A DNA stretch of 64,000 nt from Mycobacterium sp. 852014-50255_SCH5639931 (GTDB lineage Bacteria; Actinomycetota; Actinomycetes; Mycobacteriales; Mycobacteriaceae). The notes beneath the pieces are model-generated. The model worked only from the letters and a program-made list of their open reading frames with translations. It did no database searches and was not told where the DNA came from. Shown in pieces: positions 56,742 to 64,000 of this stretch. Both the position numbers and the translations under genes were made by a program. Numbering within the stretch: the first letter of the stretch is position 1; each line of letters opens with the position of its first letter. The stretch spans positions 248,001-312,000 of the forward strand of contig NZ_LZSV01000011.1 of NCBI RefSeq assembly GCF_001665605.1, given 5' to 3'.

Positions 56742-57560
56742 CTAGGCGACGAGTCGGCGCAATAACGTTGACGCCGCGGCGATTCCGAGCACCGCGGCCA
56801 CCACCAGCACGACGATGTCCATCGGGTTGAAGGGCGTGCCGATGAGCAGTCCCCGCAGGGCGTTGACCTCGTAGCTGAGCGGGTTGACCCTGCTCAACAC
56901 GTGCAGCCACGTCGGCATCACGTCGACCGGGTACAGCGCGTTGGAGGCGAAGAACAGCGGCATCGTGATCGCCTGGCCTATTCCCATCAGGCGATCGCGA
57001 TTGCGCACCAGGCCGGCCAGCGTCATCGACAGGCAGGCGAAGAACGCGGCGCCGAGCATGACGACGGCCATCGCCGCCAGAATTCGCAGCGGGTTGACCG
57101 TCAGGCCGACATTCATCAGATACGCCAATGCCATCACGCCGACCACCTGGGCCACCGAGCGGACCCCGGCCGCAAACGCCTTGCCCGTGATCAGTGCCGA
57201 CGCGGGCGCCGGCGTCACCATCAGCTTGGCCAGGACACCGGCGTCTCGATCCCAAATGATCTGTATCCCATAGAAAATCGAGATGAACAGCGCCGACTGG
57301 GCAATGATCCCCGGCGCCAGGAAGGCCAGGTAGGACACCGACCCGGTCTGGATGACGTGCAGATGGCTGAAGGTGGTTCCGAAGATCAACAGCCACAGCG
57401 CCGGCTGCACCATCCGGGTGACGAGCTCGGTCCTGTCGTGCTGCAACTTCTGCAGTTCGACGATCGCGAACGCGCCGATCCGGCTCAACACGGCGCCGAC
57501 CCGTTGCCATCCGCGCGGCGCGCGGACCAGGGTCCCCGGCATGGCGCTGTCAACCGACAC
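56742..57560 (-). CDS. ABC-2-type exporter permease
   Basis: A 272-residue permease with six predicted helices of the ABC-2/DrrB type (TRMVQPALWLLIFGTTF, YLAFLAPGIIAQSALFISIF, FFASNALYPVDVMP). It starts at a GTG inside the end of the ATPase gene, after AAAGG at suitable distance; an ATG at 57542 is an alternative. With the ATPase it forms a DrrAB-like exporter for a drug or lipid. The cargo is unknown; control is by the MarR protein of the same operon. Confidence 0.88.
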   Translation of the reverse strand: MSVDSAMPGTLVRAPRGWQRVGAVLSRIGAFAIVELQKLQHDRTELVTRMVQPALWLLIFGTTFSHLHVIQTGSVSYLAFLAPGIIAQSALFISIFYGIQIIWDRDAGVLAKLMVTPAPASALITGKAFAAGVRSVAQVVGVMALAYLMNVGLTVNPLRILAAMAVVMLGAAFFACLSMTLAGLVRNRDRLMGIGQAITMPLFFASNALYPVDVMPTWLHVLSRVNPLSYEVNALRGLLIGTPFNPMDIVVLVVAAVLGIAAASTLLRRLVA

Positions 57561-58365
57561 GGCGCGCAACCTTTCTGGCAGAACGGATTTCGCGGAACGA
57601 TCCCGCCGAATCGCCCTCCAGGCCCGAGGCGGCATAGTGGCGGAACACGTCCTCGAGGGTTGCGCGCGGCGACACCGTCGACTTCAACTTGGCGGGCGTG
57701 CCCACCGCGCGCAACTCACCCTGGTGCATCAGTGCGACGCGATCGCACAACGCGTCGGCCTCTTCCATGTAGTGGGTGGTCAGCAGCACGGTCATCCCGA
57801 ACTGCGCCTGCATCTTCTGCACCTGTGTCCAGACGCCGTCGCGCGCGATCGGGTCCAGCCCGACGGTCGGTTCGTCGAGAACCAGCAGTGACGGCCGGTT
57901 CACCAGCGCCTGCGCCACCTCGAGACGGCGGACCATGCCGCCGGAGTAGGCGGAGGCCAGCCGGTCGGCAACGTCAAGCAGGTCCATGGCCGCCAGCGCC
58001 TGCCCGACCCGGTCGGATCGCTCGGCCCGGGGCACCCCGTAGAGTCGCGCGAACCATTCGACGTTTTGTCGGCCCGTCAATGCGGGCTCGATCGAGAGTT
58101 GTTGCGGCACATAGCCGATGTTGCTGCGAATGTCGGTGGTTTGACGGCGGGCGTCCAGCCCGAAGACGCGCAATTCGCCCTGTTGCACCGGCGCCAGCGT
58201 GGTGAGCATCCGGACCATGGTCGTCTTCCCGGCGCCGTTCGGACCGAGCAGGCCCATGGTTTCGCCCGGCCGCACCTGCAACGTCACGTCGTTGACGGCG
58301 GTGAACTGGCCGTACCGATAGGTCAGGTGCCTGGCATCGATCGCCATCGGCAGTGATGCGCTCAT
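57550..58365 (-). CDS. ABC exporter ATP-binding protein (DrrA-like)
   Basis: A 271-residue ATPase with Walker A GPNGAGKTT, signature YSGGMVRRLEVAQAL, Walker B LLVLDEPTVGLDP and the switch His in LTTHYMEEADALCDR. The C-terminal part (RATLEDVFRHY) is typical of DrrA-like proteins. The ATG overlaps the stop of the MarR gene, and the end overlaps the permease start, so three genes form one operon. Confidence 0.93.
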   Translation of the reverse strand: MSASLPMAIDARHLTYRYGQFTAVNDVTLQVRPGETMGLLGPNGAGKTTMVRMLTTLAPVQQGELRVFGLDARRQTTDIRSNIGYVPQQLSIEPALTGRQNVEWFARLYGVPRAERSDRVGQALAAMDLLDVADRLASAYSGGMVRRLEVAQALVNRPSLLVLDEPTVGLDPIARDGVWTQVQKMQAQFGMTVLLTTHYMEEADALCDRVALMHQGELRAVGTPAKLKSTVSPRATLEDVFRHYAASGLEGDSAGSFREIRSARKVARRVG

Positions 58366-58823
58366 GGCCGTCGCTCCTGCAGTGTCTGGGTCATCAATTC
58401 AATAACCTCCAATCCTCTTGTCAAAGACTCGATTTGGTCGTCGTCAAGTTCGGCGAGCACCTCGGCCAGCACTGCTCGCCGCGCGGCCCGGGACGCGTCG
58501 ACGATCTGCTGGGCGGGCTCGGCGAGGTGTAACCGGCCGACCCTGCGGTCCGTGTCCGCGACGGTGCGCATCAGCAAACCGCCGGATACCAGCTTGGACA
58601 CCAGGGTGGAGGCGGTGTTGGGGGCCAGCCCGAGCTCGGCGGCAGCGGCGTTGACCGAGATGCCCGGCCGCCGGCCCACCAGCCACAGCAGCTCGGACTG
58701 TGACTCGGTCAGCCGCGACGAATCGAAGCCGCGGCCGGCCGACCGCCGGAGTTGCCGGCGAAATCTGCCGACGACGCGAAACACCTCGGTGACAACGTCG
58801 GTACTTGACTTCACCTGTTCCAT
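58362..58823 (-). CDS. MarR-family regulator
   Basis: A 153-residue MarR protein with a winged helix (LTESQSELLWLVGRRPGISV, then AAAELGLAPNTASTLVSKLV and DTDRRVGRLHL). It is first in the exporter operon, so it probably represses its own operon and releases on binding the exported compound. The ATG at 58823 follows ACAGG; the stop overlaps the ATPase ATG. Confidence 0.92.
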   Translation of the reverse strand: MEQVKSSTDVVTEVFRVVGRFRRQLRRSAGRGFDSSRLTESQSELLWLVGRRPGISVNAAAAELGLAPNTASTLVSKLVSGGLLMRTVADTDRRVGRLHLAEPAQQIVDASRAARRAVLAEVLAELDDDQIESLTRGLEVIELMTQTLQERRP

Positions 58824-58824
58824 A

Positions 58825-58873
58825 ATACCTCTGTAGCCGAGCTATATATGTGTAGAAGCTGTGCAGAAGGTAT
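58825..58873. promoter_or_regulatory. possible MarR operator region
   Basis: ATACCTCTG (58825-58833) and CAGAAGGTAT (58864-58873) form an imperfect inverted repeat around an A/T-rich centre (CTATATATG, 58841-58849) just upstream of the MarR gene. The centre could be the promoter. The arms are about 30 bp apart, which is wider than a single MarR site, so this may be two half-sites or chance. Confidence 0.3.
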
Positions 58874-58883
58874 GTACCCGCCA

Positions 58884-59378
58884 CTACGGGAGGCGATGCA
58901 GGACCACGTCGGCGAGCGTCCCGTCGGCGACGTCGGCGGTCATGTAGGTGCAGAACGGTTGTCGGCGCCGGTCCGTCGGCGAGCCCGGATTGAGCAGGCG
59001 CAGGCCGGTGTCGGTGCGGGTGTCCCAGGGGATGTGGCTGTGCCCGAACACCAGGACCTGGGTGTCGGGATACAACCGCGACATCCGGGCTTCGCGGCCC
59101 GTCGCCGCGCCGGTCTCGTGCACCACCGTGAATCGCACGCCCGCCAGGGTCACGTCCGCCCGTTCCGGCAGCCTGGCCCGCAGTGCCGGCCCGTCGTTGT
59201 TGCCCCAGCAGGCGACCAGCCGGGCCGACCTGGCTTCGAGTTCCTCGAGCAGCTCGGGCACCACCCAGTCGCCGGCATGCACGACGACGTCGGCCGCGTC
59301 CACCTCATCCCAAATTCGTGCGGGCAGGTCGCGGGCGCGCTTGGGGACGTGGGTATCGGAAATCATCAGCAGCCGCAC
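58884..59378 (-). CDS. YfcE/MJ0936-type metallophosphoesterase
   Basis: A 164-residue calcineurin-like phosphoesterase with all metal motifs: ISDTHVP, HAGDW, GNND, VVHE and GHSHIP. This small subfamily acts on phosphodiesters or nucleotides; the natural substrate is not known. GTG start. The protein is convergent with nothing and lies between the exporter operon promoter and the MmpL gene. Confidence 0.92.
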   Translation of the reverse strand: MRLLMISDTHVPKRARDLPARIWDEVDAADVVVHAGDWVVPELLEELEARSARLVACWGNNDGPALRARLPERADVTLAGVRFTVVHETGAATGREARMSRLYPDTQVLVFGHSHIPWDTRTDTGLRLLNPGSPTDRRRQPFCTYMTADVADGTLADVVLHRLP

Positions 59379-59405
59379 AACCCCATCTTGCCGCGCCCCT
59401 GGTCT

Positions 59406-62324
59406 TTACCTCGCCGTCGACGCCATCGCTTGTTCGGGCTTGGTGATCGGCGCGTCGGCCTCCTCGCCGAGCAGGAGGGAACGAACGAGGCGACGGGGTC
59501 CGAAGGGCCGCAGCATGGCGCTGGCGGGGCGGGGCCGCACGCGCATCGGCCACCAGAACCAACGCCCCAGCAGCGCCGCGATCGACGGCGTCATCAACGA
59601 GCGCACGATCAACGTGTCGAACAGCAGGCCGAGACCGATCGTGCTGCCGGCCTGGCCGATTGAGCGCAGGTCGCTGGCGACCATCGACATCATGGTGAAG
59701 GCGAAGACCAGACCCGCCGAGGTGACCACGCCACCCGTCCCGCCCATGGAGCGGATGATGCCGGTCTTCAGTCCCGCTCCGATCTCCTCCTGGAACCGGG
59801 AAACCAGCAGCAGGTTGTAGTCGGATCCGACCGCCAGCAGGATGATCAGCCCGAATACCGGTGCGATCCAGTTCAATTCCAGCCCCAACAGGTGTTGCCA
59901 GACCAACACCGAGAGCCCGAAGGCGGCACCCAGCGAGAGCAGCACCGTGCCGACGATCATTAGGGATGCGACCAGCGCACGCGTGATGATCAGCATCACG
60001 ACGAAGATCAACGTCAGCGCGGCGAGCCCCACGATCAGCAGGTCGTAGTGGGAGCCCGACTGAATGTCGCGGTAGATGGCCGCCGTGCCCGCGAGGTAGA
60101 ACTTGGCGCCCGTCAGGGTCGTACCCTTCACCGCTTGATGTGCGGCGGCCAATTCCGGCATGACCGCGGAGATGCCCGCCGGCGTTGCCGGGTCCGCGTC
60201 GTGGGTGATGATGAAGCGGGCGGCCTTGCCGTCCGGCGACAAGAACAGCTTAAGCCCGCGCTGAAAGTCGGGATTCTGGAACGCTTCTGGCGGCAGGTAG
60301 AAGTAGTCGCCACTGCGGGAAGCGTCGAAGGCCTGACCCATCGCGCTCGCCGTGTCCGTCATCTGCGCCATTTGGGTGACCAGACCGGAGAAGCTGCTGT
60401 GCATGGTGAGCAGAGTCCCCTGCATCGACTGTGCGACGGCGATGATCGGTGGGAATTCGGCGAGCATCTGGGGCAATATCGCGTCGACGTTGTTCACGTC
60501 ATTGATCAGCGTGCTCATGTTCTCGCTGAACTTGTCCACACCATCGATCGCCTCGAACACCGACCTCGCAGCCCAGCACACCGGGATGTTGAAACAGTGC
60601 TGTTCCCAATACAGATAGCTGCGGAACGGCCGAGCGAAATCGTCGAAATCCGCAAGGTGGTCGCGCATCTCGTCCAGCGTGGCCTGCATCTCGTGCATGT
60701 CGCCGACCATGTGATGGGTGGCGCCGCTCATCTGCCCGACCAAGCCCTGCATCCGCTGCATCGAGACGATCATGGCGCCGAGGTCGTCGCTCATCTTGAG
60801 CATGTCGTCGGTGCGGTCCCGCATGAATTGCAGGTTCTGCTGGATCGGGATCGATTGGGCGCTGATCTGGAAGGGTATCGAGGTGTGCTCGATGGGGCCG
60901 CCCAGCGGCCGGGTGATGCTCTGCACCATCGCGATTCCGGGCGAGCGAAAGATGTCTTTGGCAAGCCTGTCGAGGATGATCATGTCGCCGCTGTTCCGCA
61001 TGTCATGATCGCTTTCGATCATCAAGATGTCGGGATTCATTGTGGCGGCGCTGAAATGGCGCTCCGCGGCCGCATACCCGACGCTCGACGGGAGGCCGCG
61101 GGGTATGTAGAAGCGGTCGTTGTAGCTGACCTTCATGCTCGGCATGATGAGAATGCCGACGATCGCGATGACCAGCGAGGCCGCGAAAACCGGGCCGGGC
61201 CAGCGCACGGTGGCGGTGCCGATGCGCCGCCAACCGCGCGTCTTGATCATCCGTCTCGGGTCGAGCAGGCCGAACCGGGTTGCCACCGCGACGACGGCGG
61301 GGGCCGCGGTCATCGCTCCCGCCACGACGACGAGCAGGCCCAAGGCGGACGGAATGCCCAGCGCCTTGAAGTACGACAGGCGCGCCAGGTGCAGGCAGAA
61401 CGTGGCACCGGCGATCGTCAATCCCGAGCCCAAGATGATGTGCGAGGTACCGCGAAACATCGTGTAGTAGGCGGTTTCTCGGTCTTGACCGGCCTGGCGC
61501 GCCTCCTGGTAACGCCCGATGAGGAAGATCGCGTAGTCCGTGCCCGCCGCGATCGCCAACGAGGACAGCATCGCAACGACGAACGTTGAGAATCCCAACA
61601 GCTCATTGTTTCCAAGCAGCGCGACAAGCCCCCTGGCCGTGCCCATCTCGAAGCCGACCATGACCAGGACCAGAAGAACCGTGCTGACGGAACGATAGGC
61701 GATGAAAAGCATGATCATGATGACGACACCCGTGACGCCCATCATCTTGAACATGCTCTTGTCGGCGGCCTCGTTCATGTCCGTGGTCAGGGGGCCCGGA
61801 CCGGTGACGTAGACCTTGAGTCCCTTGGGGGGCTCTGACTTGTCGACGATCTTCCGCACCGCGTCGACGGACTGGTTGCCCATGGTGCTGCCCTGATTAC
61901 CGGCCAGGTTCAGTTGGACGTAGGCGGCCTTGCCGTCGCGGCTCTGGACACCCGCGGCGGTGAGTGGATCTCCCCACACGTTCTGGACGTGCTGGACGTG
62001 CTTGGGGTCGGCCTGCAGCTTGCGCACCAAGGCGTCGTAGTAGCGGTGCGCCTCGTCGCCGAGCTGCTTATCGCTCTCCAAGACGATCATCCCGGTGCTG
62101 TCGGAGTCCGACTCGTGAAAGGTTGCGCCGATGCGCTTGGCGGCGATCATCGCCGGAGCGTCCTGGGGCGACATCGTCACCGCGTGGTTCCTTGCGACCG
62201 ACTCGATCGGCGGCACAAGCACGTTCAGGGCGACGGTGAGTAATAGCCAGCCGATGATGATGGGCCACGCGAACCTGCGGACGAATCGCATGAATTTCGG
62301 ACGGGCGTCGGTGTCGGTGTTCAT
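59406..62324 (-). CDS. MmpL-family RND transporter (MmpL4/5-like)
   Basis: A 972-residue RND transporter with twelve helices and two periplasmic loops. Proton-relay residues are in [18 protein letters not shown] and [18 protein letters not shown]. The second loop has a long helical stretch with repeated heptads (about residues 490-620), as in MmpL4/MmpL5 that form extended periplasmic tubes. It overlaps the mmpS stop. Export of a siderophore, glycopeptidolipid or other lipid is likely; the cargo is not known. Confidence 0.93.
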   Translation of the reverse strand: MNTDTDARPKFMRFVRRFAWPIIIGWLLLTVALNVLVPPIESVARNHAVTMSPQDAPAMIAAKRIGATFHESDSDSTGMIVLESDKQLGDEAHRYYDALVRKLQADPKHVQHVQNVWGDPLTAAGVQSRDGKAAYVQLNLAGNQGSTMGNQSVDAVRKIVDKSEPPKGLKVYVTGPGPLTTDMNEAADKSMFKMMGVTGVVIMIMLFIAYRSVSTVLLVLVMVGFEMGTARGLVALLGNNELLGFSTFVVAMLSSLAIAAGTDYAIFLIGRYQEARQAGQDRETAYYTMFRGTSHIILGSGLTIAGATFCLHLARLSYFKALGIPSALGLLVVVAGAMTAAPAVVAVATRFGLLDPRRMIKTRGWRRIGTATVRWPGPVFAASLVIAIVGILIMPSMKVSYNDRFYIPRGLPSSVGYAAAERHFSAATMNPDILMIESDHDMRNSGDMIILDRLAKDIFRSPGIAMVQSITRPLGGPIEHTSIPFQISAQSIPIQQNLQFMRDRTDDMLKMSDDLGAMIVSMQRMQGLVGQMSGATHHMVGDMHEMQATLDEMRDHLADFDDFARPFRSYLYWEQHCFNIPVCWAARSVFEAIDGVDKFSENMSTLINDVNNVDAILPQMLAEFPPIIAVAQSMQGTLLTMHSSFSGLVTQMAQMTDTASAMGQAFDASRSGDYFYLPPEAFQNPDFQRGLKLFLSPDGKAARFIITHDADPATPAGISAVMPELAAAHQAVKGTTLTGAKFYLAGTAAIYRDIQSGSHYDLLIVGLAALTLIFVVMLIITRALVASLMIVGTVLLSLGAAFGLSVLVWQHLLGLELNWIAPVFGLIILLAVGSDYNLLLVSRFQEEIGAGLKTGIIRSMGGTGGVVTSAGLVFAFTMMSMVASDLRSIGQAGSTIGLGLLFDTLIVRSLMTPSIAALLGRWFWWPMRVRPRPASAMLRPFGPRRLVRSLLLGEEADAPITKPEQAMASTAR

Positions 62325-62752
62325 GCGGCCTTCACCAGACAGGAGGTTTGGGCGTGGCGCCCGGCCGAGGAACGCTGGTCCTTGACCACACCGTTGACGG
62401 TGATGCGGCACCCGATGTCGTCGCTGTTGCCTTGCGCCACCACGCTGGCGATCACGGCGGGCACCGTGGTGGTGACCGTGAAGGTCCACGGCAGCGTGGT
62501 GAAGTCCACCTGTTCCGGCTGCGCGTTGTTGTCGAGGTAGCTCACGGTTCCCGTTGTGCCGCTGGGGCCGTAGACCTCGTAGGTCACTTGCTTGATGTGT
62601 GAGGGTTCGAGTGGTTCGGCGCTACGGCCCGTCGCGGTAAAAATCGCGTCGGACCCGAAGACGCCGCGGAGCCGCTCGACGGCGATGCCGCCGAGGGCGA
62701 CTGCCACCACGACGACCAGCGGCACCCACGCCCGTCTGAGAAACGTGGACAC
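62321..62752 (-). CDS. MmpS-family accessory protein
   Basis: A 143-residue MmpS protein: one N-terminal transmembrane helix ([17 protein letters not shown]) and an extracytoplasmic beta domain ending [24 protein letters not shown]. The GTG at 62752 follows GAAGGA. The stop overlaps the mmpL start, so the pair is translationally coupled. MmpS proteins help their MmpL export lipids or siderophores. Confidence 0.92.
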   Translation of the reverse strand: MSTFLRRAWVPLVVVVAVALGGIAVERLRGVFGSDAIFTATGRSAEPLEPSHIKQVTYEVYGPSGTTGTVSYLDNNAQPEQVDFTTLPWTFTVTTTVPAVIASVVAQGNSDDIGCRITVNGVVKDQRSSAGRHAQTSCLVKAA

Positions 62753-62772
62753 TGACGTTCCTTCCCTCGTGA

Positions 62773-63270
<498 letters not shown>

Positions 63271-63299
63271 CGGGCCGGTGCCGACGAAAGGGAAGCGCA

Positions 63300-63914
63300 A
63301 TGAACCCCGCTGAAAGCGGTCGAGCCGGATCGGCGGTCACACTCTGGTTGGACCCGGTGTGCCCGTTTTCGTGGAACACCGCACGGTGGCTCCGCGCCGT
63401 TGCCGAGAAGACCGGCATGGCTGTCGATTGGCAGCTGATGAGTTTGGCGGTGCTCAACGAGGGGCGAGAACTCCCGGCCCCTCAGCAGGCCCGCATGCGC
63501 GACTCGCAAAAAGTTGGCCGGCTGATGGCCGCCATCGCGCGCGAAAACGGCGCCGCCGGGTGGACCGCCGCGTACTTGGCGTTTGGTGAACGGTACTTCG
63601 ACGGCTCCGAACCCCTTGACGACAGTCTCGTCGCCCACGTTTTGACCGCGGCCGGTGCGCGAGACACCACCGCCGCGGTCACCTCGGACGCATCGCTGGA
63701 CGAAGTCGTGCGACGCGGACACCAGGCGGCGCAAGCCGCGCTCGGCGAAACCGGGGGGAGCCCGATCCTACGGATCGACGGGCATGCGTTCTTCGGGCCG
63801 GTCCTGACCGCGTTGCCCGACGCCGCGGACTCGATCGCGCTGTTCGATGCGGTCGCCACCTTGGGTGCGGTTCCTCAGTTCACCCAGCTGCAACGCCCGC
63901 GCACCGCGGGTTAG
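63300..63914 (+). CDS. DsbA-family thiol oxidoreductase-like protein (Rv2466c-like)
   Basis: A 204-residue thioredoxin-fold protein with helical insertion, of the DsbA/2-hydroxychromene-2-carboxylate isomerase family. The active site reads DPVCPFSW, with one cysteine (CPFS) rather than CxxC. The C-terminal region GGSPILRIDGHAFFGPVLT carries the cis-proline loop. Mycobacterial relatives include Rv2466c, a mycothiol-dependent reductase with a CPWNC-like site. Its position after a CsoR-type repressor suggests co-regulation. AAAGGGA precedes the ATG. Confidence 0.85.
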   Translation: MNPAESGRAGSAVTLWLDPVCPFSWNTARWLRAVAEKTGMAVDWQLMSLAVLNEGRELPAPQQARMRDSQKVGRLMAAIARENGAAGWTAAYLAFGERYFDGSEPLDDSLVAHVLTAAGARDTTAAVTSDASLDEVVRRGHQAAQAALGETGGSPILRIDGHAFFGPVLTALPDAADSIALFDAVATLGAVPQFTQLQRPRTAG

Positions 63915-63987
63915 TTGTGACCAGCCAGCTGCGAATTACCTTAGCGTCGAACGAAATTCCGGGTAGATCGAAACCGAGGAGGAAGAA

Positions 63988-64000
63988 ATGACATCAGGAT
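63988..64000 (+). CDS. start of a gene cut by the window edge
   Basis: An ATG preceded by GAGGAGGAAGAA opens a frame (M-T-S-G) that runs off the window after four codons. The Shine-Dalgarno is among the strongest in the window, so a real gene is likely; the product cannot be named. Confidence 0.45.

Overview
The window reads as chromosome of a slow-growing Mycobacterium, probably close to the M. avium complex. The evidence is very high GC with GTG starts, mycobacterial signature genes (fbpC, cutinase, MmpS/MmpL, many FadD and SDR genes, an F420-type PPOX protein), and gene order that follows M. tuberculosis from Rv0107c to Rv0129c: ctpI, rhomboid, Rv0111-like acyltransferase, ldtA, oxyS, oxcA, fadD7, fusA2, Rv0121c-like, pepA, treS, mak, Rv0128-like, fbpC. 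The species assignment is inference. No tRNA, rRNA, insertion sequence, phage gene or CRISPR array was seen.

Layout. 1-8.9 kb: an edge-truncated alpha/beta-hydrolase-like gene, a TetR regulator divergent from an MpaB-type oxygenase, a LuxE/GriD-like plus LuxC/GriC-like carboxylate reductase pair, a frameshifted VOC gene, a cutinase, and an SDR-FadD pair. 8.9-18.7 kb: the giant P-type ATPase CtpI, an ECF sigma factor with a SnoaL tail divergent from an SDR-DUF899 pair, small genes, and a zinc-finger rhomboid protease coupled to an SRPBCC gene. 18.7-31.0 kb: a compact accessory catabolic cluster of ten genes in two divergent, overlapping operons around one 136-bp promoter region that carries two matching palindromes and encodes its own GntR regulator. 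It holds a Rieske oxygenase, a luciferase-like flavin monooxygenase, a Baeyer-Villiger monooxygenase, a beta-propeller (SMP-30/lactonase-like) protein, three SDRs, a FadD and a CaiB-type CoA transferase. 31.2-42.7 kb: cell-envelope acyltransferase, O-methyltransferase, an M-box-type Mg2+ riboswitch leading into two small ORFs and an NRAMP-related transporter, a quinone-oxidoreductase-like protein, a lipoprotein, a full-length carboxylic acid reductase, and LdtA. 43-56.5 kb: the conserved oxyS-to-fbpC block (oxalate metabolism, EF-G2, protease, trehalose/maltose-1-phosphate route, antigen 85C). 56.7-64 kb: a MarR-controlled ABC exporter, a phosphoesterase, an MmpS/MmpL pair, and a CsoR-family repressor with two near-identical operators followed by a DsbA-like thiol enzyme.

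Functional reading. The 18.7-31.0 kb cluster looks like a pathway that hydroxylates a cyclic substrate, oxidises it to a ketone, inserts oxygen to form a lactone, opens the lactone, and activates the acid to a CoA ester for beta-oxidation; the substrate is unknown. The M-box upstream of the NRAMP-related gene, together with the gene's non-canonical metal-site motifs, argues for magnesium rather than iron or manganese import. The window also encodes two unrelated enzymes for reducing carboxylic acids to aldehydes.
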